14,776 bases of DNA. Origin: Psilocybe azurescens (Eukaryota; Basidiomycota; Agaricomycetes; Agaricales; Agrocybaceae). Location of the stretch: assembly GCA_023853785.1 (NCBI GenBank), contig JAJIRX010001045.1, positions 1 through 14,776 on the forward strand, read 5' to 3'. Every line of letters starts with the position of its first letter. Within the stretch, counting starts at the first letter, position 1. The notes under the pieces are model-generated. The model saw only the letters and a list, made by a program, of their open reading frames with translations. It had not been told where the DNA came from and searched no databases. Positions 1 to 8,690 of the stretch are shown here, in pieces. The position numbers were made by a program, and so were the translations under genes.

Positions 1-1330
1 TATCTCTGGTGGCGGTCGAATGAAATTGGGTCCATGTGTTTCGGTCTGTGGTATGGATTAAGAAGTGTCGCATGGAATACATCGTGAATGAGCCATCCTT
101 TGGGGAGTTCCAGTCGATAAGTTAGGGGTCCTAAGACTTCTTTGATCTTGAAGGGTCCTTCGTTTTGGTGCCATTTTCTTGTGATAATTGCCTGTAAATT
201 TGTCGCTTCTAGCCAAACTCTTTGTCCTTGGATGAACGGTGTGAAGTTTGAGTTTTTCCTTTCAGCCATCCTTGTCCGGGCTAGTTCGTGGGCTGCTAGG
301 GCTTCTTCTCGATCCTTTTGAAGATACTTCAGTCTTTCTTCTACTGAAGGAAACTTGGTGTGTTCGAATGCGGTGGGAATTGCGATGGGGAGTATCCGAG
401 AATTAATTCGAATGGTGTTCTCTGTCTGTCCGCATGTCTTCGGTTATTGTGAGTGAATTCAAGGGGTCCCAAGTCGTTCGTGCCAGTCTTCTGGGTGAGA
501 CGAGCAGTATATGGATAGATAGGCTTCGATCTCTTGGTTATATCGTTCTGTTGTTCCGTCCGTTTGAGGGTGATAAGCAGTTGAAAATTTCGATTTTACT
601 CCAAGGAGTTTCATTAGCTCTTTGAATGATTCAGCGGCAAATCTGGGGTCTCGATCTGATGTGAGGCTGTCTGGTAGTCCAAACCTTTGTAGAGATTGTC
701 CAGTAAGAGTTTGCCAGTCTTTTCAGCATCCAGTCCTTTCATTCGGCATGGAATAAGGATAAGTCCTTTGTGTTCCCGTGATCGGTGATGCTTAGAATCA
801 CATCAAATTCAACTTCTCCTTGCTTGTCCAGGATCGGTGGAAGGTCTGTAAGGAAGTCCATAGCACTGTCTGCAAAGGGTCGGGCTGACTTTGGTCCAGG
901 TATCGGTATGAATGATGGGTTAGAGGGATGTCGATTTATTTTGAACTGTTGGCAGGCGGCACATCCTTTTACGTATTGCTTGACAAATGATCGTAATCCT
1001 GGCCACCAGTAGTGTTGTTTTACCGAATTGAATGTTTCTAATTCTCCAGGGTGTCCGGCTGAGATAGGGTTGTGATATGATTTGACTATGTCTTTCCGTA
1101 GGGTTTGATCTTTTGGAATGTAGGCTCATCCTTGGTAGTATAAGATAGTTTTTCCGTTCACGTTCTCTGTTTTCCATTCTCTGAGGTCGTGTCGTGCATT
1201 TGGTGGTCCTCCTTCTAATAGGGTTTTCATTGCTTCTGCTGCGTTTGTGGTCCAGTTCGTTCGCATTGGCAATTCTTTCCTGTAACTCGGCGCTTGATTA
1301 AGTCGATGAAAAGCTTTTCTGGAAGTAAGG
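1..1330 (-). pseudogene. Integrase region of Ty3/gypsy pol, broken and truncated
   Basis: Integrase inserts the retroelement cDNA into chromosomal DNA. In one minus-strand frame the N-terminal zinc finger is clear: H (codon 1072-1074), six residues, H (1051-1053), then WWPGL and a C-x2-C pair (961-963 and 952-954). The catalytic core follows with MDFLTDLPP (Asp at 856-858), SDRDPRF (Asp at 654-656) and GTTERYNQ (Glu at 546-548). A GPF...YRLELP...HDVFHATLL stretch near 30-170 is the GPY/F-type C-terminal module. A TGA at 1126-1128 interrupts the segment before the zinc finger where a CGA (Arg) codon is expected, and several frame changes separate the core motifs. The left window edge removes the very C-terminus and any chromodomain. 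Confidence 0.85.
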
Positions 1331-1338
1331 TGATGTTT

Positions 1339-2899
1339 TCATTGTCGTGGTCTTCTTCTGGGGTGAAATCGGGGGCATCTTGAAAGGGTATCGGATTGAA
1401 TCATTTTGTTTCCAGGTAGATGTACCAACTTCAGATTGAATTCTGAGACATACAGAGACCAGCGCGCCTGTCGTCGGTTTAGATTTTGGGCCAATCTGAA
1501 ATATGTCAAATTCTTGTGATCTGAATATACCGTAGTCGTGTGTTCTGATCCTTGGATGTAGTGTCTCCATTCCTGTAATGATCTGATTATTCCCAGTAAT
1601 TCCCTGTCGTAGATTTCGTAGTTTCTTTCGGTTGGAGAGAATGTTCTTGATATAAATGTGCATGGGTGTCTTTCGCCATTTCCGTCCAGTTGAGTAAGGA
1701 CTGCTCCGGAGGCATATTTTGAAGCGTCAGATTCGATTTGAAATGGTTTGGCAGGGTCGGGCATCAAGAGTACCGGTTCTTCCGTGAATCGTTTCTTCAG
1801 TTCATCAAAGGCAGCTTGAGTTGTGTCATTCCATAGAAATCCTTTGTCTTTCTTCAGGAGTTCATTTAGAGGTCGAGCTACTTCAGAGAATTTCTGGATG
1901 AATTTTTGGTAGAAGTTCCCAAAGCCCAGGAACGATCGGACTTGTTTGAGAGTAGTAGGTGCTGGCCAGTCTTGAATTCCTTTGAGTTTTGTTGGATCCA
2001 TAGAGATTTTTCCTGCTTCAACAATCATTCCGAGATATTCCACTTTTCCTTGAGCAAAAGAGCATTTTTCTGGTTTGAGATAGAGATCGTTTTCTCGGAG
2101 TCGTTGTAGAACCATTTTGGTGTATTTTCCAATTCCCCTCGATCTTTCGCAAAGATTAGAATGTTGTCCATATAGATGATTATGAAGCATTGTGATATCA
2201 TGTCTTCGAAGATTGAGTCCATCATGGATTGGAAGGTTGCTGGGGAATTGCACATGCCAAAGAACATTACAGTTGGTTTGAAAAAGTCCTTGGTTGGTTT
2301 TGAATGCTGCTTTCCATTGATCACCTTCTTTTACCCTGATGTTGTTGTAGCCCCATCAGATATCTAGTTTGGTGAAGAATTTTGCACCTTTCAATTTGTC
2401 CATAAGTTCCGTAATCCGTGGTAGTGGGTAAGCGTTCTTGATCGTCCTGTCATTCAGATACCTGTAGTCTTGACAAGGTCTAAGCTTTCCATCTTTTTTT
2501 AATACAAAAGAAGAAGGGAGATGCCATAGGTGATTCTGAGGGTCGAATGTATCCTTTGTCCAATTGTTCCTTTGTCCAGGTGTCCAGTTCTGTTTGTTCT
2601 GCCGGTGTGATATTGTATGCCTTGAATTTCTTTGGTATGAATCCTTCTTTTAACTCAATTTTATGGTCCCATGGTCTTGGTTCTGGGAATCGGTCTGCCG
2701 CTTGTTTATCGAAAAGGTCCTTATATGATTGATATTCTGGGGGAACGATTTCTTGGAGAGGTCTTGTCGGTTTCTCTGGTTCATATTGTTGGGCCAGCGT
2801 CTGTGAGGTCGTGATTTTGGTGTTAAGCCAAGTTTCTTTTATTTCGTCTTCGTTTGCATCCCCAATATATCGGATGACTAACGATTTGAATTCCTCCAA
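1339..2899 (-). pseudogene. Reverse transcriptase and RNase H region of Ty3/gypsy pol, broken
   Basis: This segment would copy the element RNA into DNA and remove the RNA strand. RT motifs in order are SPMASPFFF near 2520, a [17 protein letters not shown] block near 2410-2500 in another frame, FTKLDI then a TGA at 2356-2358 (followed by WGYNNIRV), [11 protein letters not shown] near 2245, and [10 protein letters not shown] near 2150-2175. YMDN replaces the usual YxDD: the second catalytic aspartate is Asn (codon 2163-2165). Downstream are the thumb/connection ([13 protein letters not shown]) and RNase H with SDASK (Asp near 1726-1728), YDRELL and SDHKNL. At least three frame changes occur, including near 2120 and 2520, plus an end shift at about 1365 by a five-C run. 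It cannot make active enzyme as read. Confidence 0.92.
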
Positions 2900-2991
2900 T
2901 GGGTGGGTAGTCTCGATTGTTGGTGTTTGTTCATCCGTTTCTTCTTCAATGGTGGTTTGATTTATCGTAGGCCCTTGACGTGGTTTCCAAG

Positions 2992-3405
2992 TTATCTGTC
3001 TGTTCCGCCAGTTGATTCCTGGATTCTTTTCCTGTAGCCAGAGAATCCTAAAATAATTTTCTGTTTTCCTAGCCCAGAGACCAGTAATTGTTCCCGATGG
3101 TTCCGGTTTCCAACCTTTAGGTCCAGGTCTACAAATGACGAGATGGTTCCTTTCTTGTTTGGGGTTCCGTCTACGTTATAAACCCGGATCAGTTTTTCCA
3201 AGGGTTGGGTTCTGAGTCCAAGTTTTTGTGCATAGTTCTGGTCAATTAATTTCCCTCCTGCTCCTGAGTCTAAGAGCGCAGAGGTTTCGACGATTTGTGA
3301 GCCATTCTGTTTCTTGGTGGGGAATGAAACTGGTAAAAGCATAGTTTTATTCTCGATTGTTGCTGTAAGTACAGATTGTATCTTCAGATAAGGAGAGACA
3401 GACAT
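2992..3405 (-). pseudogene. Retroviral-type aspartic protease region of Ty3/gypsy pol
   Basis: An uninterrupted minus-strand frame carries the protease signature: hydrophobic residues followed by LLDSGAGGKLID, the catalytic D-S-G-A of single-chain retropepsins, and a later IILGFSGY block that corresponds to the ILG motif of the flap/C-terminal strand. In the element it would cut the Gag-Pol polyprotein during particle maturation. It follows the gag zinc knuckle region and precedes RT, as in Ty3/gypsy elements. The reading frame changes just after the ILG motif, near 3040-3050, so continuity to RT is lost. The protease core itself looks intact. Confidence 0.85.
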
Positions 3406-3411
3406 CGTCCT

Positions 3412-4540
3412 GTTTCTCCACTTTAAAAATCCTTTTCTTCTTTCTCTTCAAATCCTGTTTTAACCATGAGGTCTGCGAGTTCGTCTTTTCATCCTTGTTC
3501 AGGCTCCTGATATGGGCATGGAGTTCCTTTGGGGTCCACTTCTTGCTGGGTTGTCCTTGGGTTCTGTTCTGGTTTGTTGGTCCTTTCTGTGGACAATCTC
3601 TGGATAGATGTCCTCGTTGTTTGCACCTGAAACAGGCACCTTTCCTGATTAATTTGGCTCGTTCTTCAGCTGTCATAGCGCTTACGTCCATCCTGTTTGG
3701 GTCGTAGTTCCTGTTGTTTCTTGGGAAGTTGTTCCATCGTGGTGCCCTCCTACGTTCTTCTGGTTCTTCTCTAAAGACCTTGGCCAGTCTATAGTTGGTG
3801 TCAAATGTTGTTGCTTTTTGTACCAGCCTTGGATCGTCCTTGGAAGGTCTTCTGAGTACAGGATCCTGTCGGCAAGCTGAGGTGTGATGCGTTTTTGGAA
3901 TAATCCAATGAGGTGGGCGTGGTCTGATTCCGTTTCTGTTCCTAGATTGGCTTGTCCTACCAACAATTTGAACTTGTTGATGATGTCTTCCACTCTTTCG
4001 TTGGGTTTTTGCCTAAGTCGTTTTATGTCATTCATGGCTGATCTGGTTTCGTCCACCGGGGTGAATGTGTCATGGAATTTTCAAAGAATGTGCTGAGGGT
4101 GTCCCATTTGATGGTTTGATTGGGACTGATTCCTCTCGTCCTTGAGGTTAAGCACTGTTCTTTCCATAGTTTTGCTCCTCCTTCCATGCAGAATGATAAG
4201 ATCAAGGCAATTTTCTTCTTGTCGGTGTTATAGATGTCTTCGTTTATGTCCATGTAAAGATAGCAGTCTTGTATAAAGACTTGGACTTTGTTCGGTCTCC
4301 ATCGAATACAATGGGTTTTTTGATCGAGATTTCTTTCTTTCCATTTGTTTCAACCATGTCTGTGTCTTGTTGTTCTTCTTGGTCTATTGCCAGGGTTGAT
4401 AATAAGCCGTATAGCAAGTTCGATAGGTCTTCGTTGCCTAGGTTGATATCTTCAGAGCTTTGTCTGGACAGGTTCAGTGTCTGCCAATTTCGTGTTGGGG
4501 TTCCTTCTTCTGAGCTGTCAGTAGCGGGAATTGCTGGGTG
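3412..4540 (-). pseudogene. gag (capsid and zinc-knuckle nucleocapsid), frameshifted
   Basis: Gag builds the retrotransposon particle and binds its RNA. A capsid-like part (MEGGAKLWKEQC and WDTLSTFF near 4090-4200; then NDIKRLRQKPNERVEDIINKF near 4020) is followed by a CCHC zinc knuckle, CFRCKQRGHLSRDC, near 3595-3630. The coding frame changes at least three times: near 4285 (before the VFIQD-type segment), near 4080 (A-run after TFFE), and near 3840 (C-run in CTTCC). Each is consistent with one missing base. No convincing original start codon is visible in the acidic N-terminal part (4360-4540); the ATG near 4358 is internal. The right end is approximate. Confidence 0.85.
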
Positions 4541-4605
4541 GTGCCGTGTTTCGTTTCAGGTTTCAGAGGTCTCGTCTGCTGGGGAGCGGGCGAGATTCCT
4601 AGATG

Positions 4606-4616
4606 AGCTAGTTCTT
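4606..4616 (-). other. Candidate primer-binding site (self-primer type)
   Basis: One base inside the LTR boundary, the minus strand reads AAGAACTAGCT. It does not start with TGG, as a tRNA-primed site usually would. It is the exact 11-base complement of AGCTAGTTCTT located inside the same LTR (plus-strand 4723-4733), 33 bases downstream of a TATA-like box and so at the expected RNA start. This is the arrangement known from Tf1-type elements, where the first 11 bases of the RNA fold back as primer. The 11-base match is seen; the priming mechanism is inferred. Confidence 0.6.
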
Positions 4617-4722
4617 TTGTTACGACTTCAAGATTATATTCACGTGCATGGATAAAGCCGACAGTCAAGTAGTCAAGAACAGCGAGTTCAAGCGGTGTCG
4701 AGTAAGAGGAGATTAGATTCTC

Positions 4723-4733
4723 AAGAACTAGCT
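4723..4733 (-). other. Predicted transcript 5' end / self-primer within LTR
   Basis: Minus-strand AGCTAGTTCTT pairs perfectly with the element at 4606-4616. It starts 33 bases downstream of the TATTTATA box, so it should form the first bases of the genomic RNA. I infer that this is the R-region start and the self-primer; the RNA start itself is not proven by sequence. Confidence 0.5.
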
Positions 4734-4758
4734 AAAGAATACAATGGATCCTTCCTAG

Positions 4759-4766
4759 TATAAATA
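4759..4766 (-). promoter_or_regulatory. TATA-like box of the LTR promoter
   Basis: The minus strand reads TATTTATA (plus TATAAATA) inside the LTR, about 33 bases upstream of the 11-base sequence that pairs with the primer-binding site. The distance suits a TATA element driving the retrotransposon transcript. No other equally placed TATA-like sequence is seen in the LTR. Confidence 0.55.
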
Positions 4767-4835
4767 CTATGAACTGTACAGCAAGTTGAAACGAGTTTGA
4801 ATGTTCATCAGCAGATGTATATAAGAATAGAGAAA

Positions 4836-4941
4836 ACAGATCAATTGTTCATCGAAAGATGTATCATAAAAGATGGAAGTGAAAGGAAACAGATCAAACG
4901 TTCATCAAAAGATGTATCATAAAAGATGGAAGTGAAAGTCC
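4836..4941. repeat. Two-copy 53-bp tandem repeat in LTR U3
   Basis: Two adjacent units at 4836-4888 and 4889-4941 share ACAGATCAA, GTTCATC, AAAGATGTATCATAAAAG and ATGGAAGTGAAAG with few differences. A looser third version of the GTTCATC...GATGTAT core lies just before, at about 4803-4823. Its position upstream of the TATA-like box fits U3 enhancer-type repeats, which often vary in copy number among LTR families. The regulatory role is inferred. Confidence 0.75.
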
Positions 4942-5090
4942 ATCAGAGATATGATGGAGTTTCGTAGAATGATAGAAAACAAAGTTCATCAGAGCAGATG
5001 ATGCTGTATCAATGATGTGAAGGATGACAAAGAAAAGGAAAAGAAAAGAAAAGAAAAGAGAAAGGGAAAAGAAAAAGACTTGTCGTAACA

Positions 5091-6072
5091 CGCTACCATG
5101 AAGCGTCCCTACTGTTACAAACCCCTGAGCCACATTTTTCACAAACTATAAGCCTTTCTTCCACCAATTGAGTCACTAATAAATAATCTATGTAGTCATT
5201 TTGTGACCAGCTAGCATTGGCACTCTTCAGCTGTTGTTCTCTTAGGCATACAGACCATGATTTTGACAGTAAAATGTCTTCAGTATTTGTCTAGAACCCA
5301 GCTGACAATGGGTTTGTCTGTTTATGCTGTGTTATTCAATTTGTTTATCAGCTCAGCTCCTGTCAAACTCTTATTATGAGTCAACTTCATGTCAGGCCAT
5401 GCATTATTCCATTTATCCTATTGGTTGAGAATACTCTCCATGTTCATATACTCTGATCTGCTCAACTAGATGCATGTGCATTGTGAAATTACATTCATTA
5501 TTGTCTCTGGAATATAAAGGCTTGCTTGGTAGTCCTCATTTTCCTTTATGTCGCCAAGACAGCTAAAGCTACCTTGCTCTATACTGCGATCAGACTCATT
5601 CAATAAGGGCCAAGCTGATTTGTTCTGACAATCTATGATGCATGAGGATCTGTATTGCACTCCACAAGGCCTCTAGAGTACTTTGCTAAGTTTTTAATTG
5701 TATCACATGTAGTTAGTGTGTGCTAATTTTAGAACACACAACTGACTGCAATGTGTCTCAACTTCAGCTAATGCTGATGACACCAGACAACTGCTCTGCT
5801 GTGCACAAAACAAAAACAAAACCTATAATAAACTGAAAGAACAATGCAGGAATCTACATAAGACTTTTTCAATGTAGATAGAGTACATGCTTTTATACTA
5901 CAGATATTGAATAATGAATAAAGGTGTAGTCTGCTACAAATAAGGAGGTGTGATAGCAATGCACAAAGAACTGAATGAAAGATATGAACTTCTGCATAAA
6001 GAATCAAAAGCAGTGGTGATCATGAAACAAAGAAAACTAGGAATGAAGATGAATAAATGTCTGCAAACCATA
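5091..6072. other. Non-coding, AT-rich, no gene recognised
   Basis: Only short scattered frames (80 codons or fewer) occur on either strand, with no recognisable motif, no credible splice pattern and no tRNA-like cloverleaf that I could identify. It lies between the retrotransposon LTR and a MITE. If the LTR ends at 5119 instead of 5090, the first 29 bases belong to the LTR. Confidence 0.6.
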
Positions 6073-6287
6073 CAGTAGCTCAAAAATTTGTCCCAATGTT
6101 TTGTGTTTTTGGATAAATTGGTTTATAACTCAGTAATGGCTGGAGATAAAATTCTGAAATTTTTATTGTAAATACTAGACACTAATACTTAAAATCTGAC
6201 CACTAAATCACGTTATATGAAACAGAATTGATTAAATGATAAAACAAACAAAATGGCTTATCATTGGGACAAAAGTTTGAGCTACTG
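6073..6287. mobile_element. Tc1/mariner-type MITE, 215 bp
   Basis: The left end reads CAGTAGCTCAAA then TTTGTCCCAATG after two bases. The right end is the inverse complement of the same sequence, giving 24 matches in 26 terminal positions. Both ends are flanked by TA (6071-6072 and 6288-6289), the target duplication of Tc1/mariner elements. The interior is AT-rich, has no coding frame and is too short for a transposase, so it would depend on a relative elsewhere for movement. Boundary confidence is high because TIR and TA duplication agree. Confidence 0.9.
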
Positions 6288-6289
6288 TA

Positions 6290-6598
6290 AGAAAATGAAA
6301 ACAAAACAAAACAAAAGGTAAAGAAGTATAAGATGTTTGTAATGTTACCCCCTCCTATAGTTTGACTGTCCCTGTCAAATTGTGTTCAGTATCCATAATG
6401 CTCTCCCATATTATTTGTGATGCCAGCATCATCTGTAGGGTTATCATAATCAAACTGATTGCTTTTGGAATCTACTAGAGTCTATATAGAATGTGTGGGG
6501 GATGGTAAAGAACTCAATACTTCTCAGACTCTTGGAATGCACAGTTTGTATATCATGTTAGTGAGCTTTCATGATCTCATACTTGCATATATTGAGGT
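6290..6598. other. Non-coding spacer between MITE and large element
   Basis: AT-rich sequence without a supported gene. A 69-codon plus-strand frame (6459-6668) runs across the end of the next element and shows no protein-like features, so I do not call it. Confidence 0.5.
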
Positions 6599-6616
6599 CT
6601 TTACACAGCCCCCCAT
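6599..6616 (+). repeat. Left terminal inverted repeat of the 7.8-kb element
   Basis: CTTTACACAGCCCCCCAT matches the inverted right end CTTTACAGTGCCCCCAT. They share CTTTACA, differ in the next few bases, and share the C-run plus AT. The divergence and one-base length difference mean the pair is imperfect. Subterminal TCC-NNN-GGA motifs begin directly inside. Confidence 0.65.
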
Positions 6617-6619
6617 TTT

Positions 6620-6992
6620 TGGTCAGGACTCCGGTCGGACTCCGTCGGACTTTCTATATTCAGAATGACAATTTTTCTGGTCTAGGACTGCTGAAATTTT
6701 CCGGTGAGATTCCGGTGAGATTCCGGTGAATGTCCGACTGGACTACAAGTCCAACGGACTGTCTGGGTGGACTGTCCACTGGAATAATGCCAAACCAGCA
6801 GTCAAAGTCCAACGGAAATGACCAGACAGGACCAACGGAAGTCCATCGGAATCCCACTGGACATGACCATTGGAATTCCAACAGACAAGACCAACAGAAG
6901 TCCAATGGAAGTCCAACAGAAGTCCAATGGAAGTCCAATGGAAGTCCAATGGAAGTCCAACGGAAGTCCAACGAATTCCAACGGACAGCAAG
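6620..6992 (+). repeat. Left subterminal repeat array (TCC-NNN-GGA)
   Basis: About ten exact TCC-NNN-GGA motifs occur here, mostly TCCAACGGA, TCCAATGGA or TCCACTGGA, plus many one-off variants. From about 6898 to 6990 they become a head-to-tail array with an 11-bp period (AGTCCAAYGGA). A separate TTCCGGTGAGA triplet run lies at about 6700-6730. Each motif is close to its own reverse complement, suiting a dimeric or zinc-cluster binding protein. Subterminal binding-site arrays are common in large DNA transposons; here the role is inferred. Frames across it on both strands (to 115 codons) arise from the repeat and are not genes. Confidence 0.85.
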
Positions 6993-7290
6993 CAGAGGGT
7001 TGTTCATATTAGTATTAATAAAAAGAAAATATTAATAGAAAAATAAAACTTAGATCAATGAAAGAGTTATCACACATAGAACACAGTAGAGAGTATAGAG
7101 TCAATAGACTGATATATTTTTCTGAGTGTATATGGTCCTTATCAACAGAATTCTGTATTTTGTTCAGTCTGCAGGGTGAGCAGTCCGATGTGACACATTC
7201 AAAGTCACATGACTCAAATGTTTGTGAACCTGTGGCACGGATTAATTTCTTCCCACCCTTCATCTTTTCCCCCACCACCACCCACCTTTC
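6993..7290. other. AT-rich spacer inside the element, no gene recognised
   Basis: It joins the left subterminal array to the GC-rich island. The plus-strand frame 7058-7609 crosses this zone and enters the GC-rich island; it has no known motif and its composition changes abruptly at about 7240. I do not call it coding. Confidence 0.5.
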
Positions 7291-7642
7291 CCCTCCCCCT
7301 CATTGCGTAGGCGGCTGTTCACGGCAAGGAACGAGTGTGGTGGGCCCCACCGGTAAGTCATCCGCCCCTGTCAGAACGAGTCGGCCGCTAACGGATTACC
7401 CAGTAGGTTTCCCCCAGCGGACCTGCATGGGGCTCGCGAACACTTCGCCAATACGTGAGCGGCGCCCAGCGCCCACGCTTTCGAATGCCCGTCGCCTGCC
7501 GATTCACCAACAGCGCCCAGCACGCATGCTTTTGGGATCCCATACCTTGCTGAGTCGAGCCAGCGCTGCCCGTGAGCCCCCTCTCCTCTTTACGTTCTGC
7601 ATTCACTGACCCTCGTTTCACAGTGCCATCCCCCTGTTTCTC
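7291..7642. repeat. GC-rich, CpG-rich lead-in to the minisatellite
   Basis: The base composition switches sharply from AT-rich to GC-rich near 7290. Degenerate internal repetition is visible, for example CAGCGCCCAGC/GCGCCCAGCGCCCACGC and the matching segment near 7510-7535. Frames on both strands stay open because stops are rare in this composition. No protein motif is seen. It may be an older, more diverged part of the adjacent tandem array. Confidence 0.5.
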
Positions 7643-8400
7643 ATGCGACAGCTCACCGTGCCCTCTCGGACGGCCGCCCTCCGTTTAGCATACGGGTACC
7701 CGTCCCTGCCCCCTTCGGATCGTCATCCCCCGCCATTTTGCATGCGACAGCGTACACGTGCCCTCTCGGATGGCCGTCGCCCTCCGTTTCGCGATACGGT
7801 ACCTGTCCTTGCCCCTTCGGATCGTCATCCCCCGCCGTTTTTGCATGCGACAGCGCACCGTGCCCTCTCGGACGGCCGTCACCCTCCGTTTCGCATACGG
7901 TACCCATCCCTGCCCCCTTCGGATCATCACCCCCGCCGTTTTGCATGCGACAGCGCACCGTGCCCTCTCGGACGGCCGCCCTCCGTTCGCATATGGTGCC
8001 CGTCCCTGCCCCCTTCGGATCGTCATCCCCCGCCATTTTGCATGCAACAGCGTACCGTGCCCTCTCGGATGGCCGTCGCCCTCCGTTTCGCATGCGATAC
8101 CCGTCCCTTCCCCATCGGATCGTCACCCTCCCGTTTTGCATGCGACAGCATCCCGTGCCCTCCGTTTCGCATACGGCACCCGTCCCTGCCCCTTTGGATC
8201 GTCATCCCCGCCGTTTCGCATGCGACAGCATCCCGTGCCCTCCGTTTCGCATACAGCACCCGTCCCTGCCCCCTTTGGATCGTCATCCCCCGCCGTTTCG
8301 CATGCGACAGCGCACCGTGCCCTCTTGGACGGCCGTCACCCTCCGTTTCGCATACAGTACCCATCCCATCCCCTTCGGATCGTCACCTGCCCCCATTTCA
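7643..8400. repeat. GC-rich minisatellite, units of about 100 and 82 bp
   Basis: A tandem unit of roughly 100 bp recurs. Its landmarks are CACCGTGCCCTCTCGGACGG, CCCTCCGTTTCGCATACGG, CCCGTCCCTGCCCCCTTCGG and TTGCATGCGACAGCG. Successive CCCTCTCGG landmarks lie near 7661, 7761, 7863, 7963 and 8060. From about 8150 the units shorten to about 82 bp by loss of the TCTCGGACGG segment. Long frames are open in several registers on both strands (up to 313 codons), which is expected of a stop-poor repeat and not evidence of a gene. It lies inside the 7.8-kb element upstream of gene A. Confidence 0.88.
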
Positions 8401-8690
8401 CATGCGGCAGCCACCCCATGCCCTTTGACAGTGCCATTGCCCTCAGTTTTGCATGTCCCACCCATCCTGTCCCATTTCATAGTGCCATTGCCTTCTGTTT
8501 TGCGTACTACACCCACCCTGTCCCCTTATGTAGTGCCATTGCCTTCTGTTTTATATACTACATCCACCCTGTCCCCTTATGTAGTGCTGTTGCCTTCCGC
8601 TTTGCATACCACACCCACCCCATCCCCTTTTGTAGTGCCATTGCCCTCTGTTTCACACCCACCCTGTCCAATTTCGTAGTGTAGTTACTT
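8401..8690. repeat. Degenerate 51-bp minisatellite continuation
   Basis: The array changes to shorter, more AT-rich units. TAGTGCCATTGCC-type starts fall at 8480, 8531, 8582 and 8633, exactly 51 bp apart, with a shortened last unit to about 8677. Shared blocks are GCCTTCTGTTTTGC and ACCCACCCTGTCCCC. The blocks resemble decayed pieces of the 100-bp unit (TTTGCAT, CCCATCCTGTCCC), and 51 is half of 102, so these may be derived half-units. Confidence 0.82.

Larger units (their letters stand above)
1..5090 (-). mobile_element. Ty3/gypsy LTR retrotransposon, degenerate, cut by window edge
   Basis: Reading leftwards on the minus strand, the order is LTR (4618-5090), primer-binding site (4606-4616), gag with a CCHC knuckle, aspartic protease (DSGA), reverse transcriptase, RNase H, and integrase (HHCC zinc finger, DDE core, GPY/F-like end). 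Integrase after RNase H is the Ty3/gypsy order; Ty1/copia has integrase before RT. The 3' LTR and any chromodomain lie beyond the left edge. Coding capacity is destroyed by at least eight frame changes, at least two in-frame TGA codons and an altered RT active site. I infer a non-autonomous relic, though some one-base shifts at homopolymers could be sequence errors. Confidence 0.93.
4618..5090 (-). repeat. 5' long terminal repeat of the Ty3/gypsy element
   Basis: The proposed LTR is 473 bp and ends in a perfect 9-bp inverted repeat, TGTTACGAC at 4618 and GTCGTAACA ending at 5090. It begins TG and ends CA, as LTRs do. It lies immediately upstream of gag on the minus strand, with the primer-binding site one base away. 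Inside are a TATA-like box, a two-copy 53-bp repeat and a purine-rich AAGAAAAG tract on the plus strand (5030-5076). The partner LTR is outside the window, so the boundary rests on end structure only. An alternative outer end is CTGTTACA at 5119. Confidence 0.65.

Noticed and set aside
4474..4668. 64-codon minus-strand frame starting at 4668 as the gag start
   Set aside because: Its ATG lies inside the LTR and the frame runs across the primer-binding site; the gag-like acidic N-terminal sequence is in a different frame.
5466..6007. Minus-strand frames of 64 and 79 codons
   Set aside because: No motif, no splice structure and no composition shift; expected by chance in AT-rich DNA.
6898..6990. 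Regularly spaced short repeats that could be taken for a CRISPR array
   Set aside because: An 11-bp head-to-tail repeat with no unique spacers, in a sequence with spliced eukaryotic genes.
6660..7035. Overlapping frames up to 115 codons with WTSVGLPLDF or KSNGSPMEVQ repeats
   Set aside because: Translation of the 11-bp subterminal repeats on both strands; no start context or domain.
7643..8684. Long open frames of 261-313 codons on the plus strand and 113-162 codons on the minus strand
   Set aside because: They overlap in several registers on both strands, follow the minisatellite period and have no protein motif; they are products of a stop-poor GC-rich repeat.
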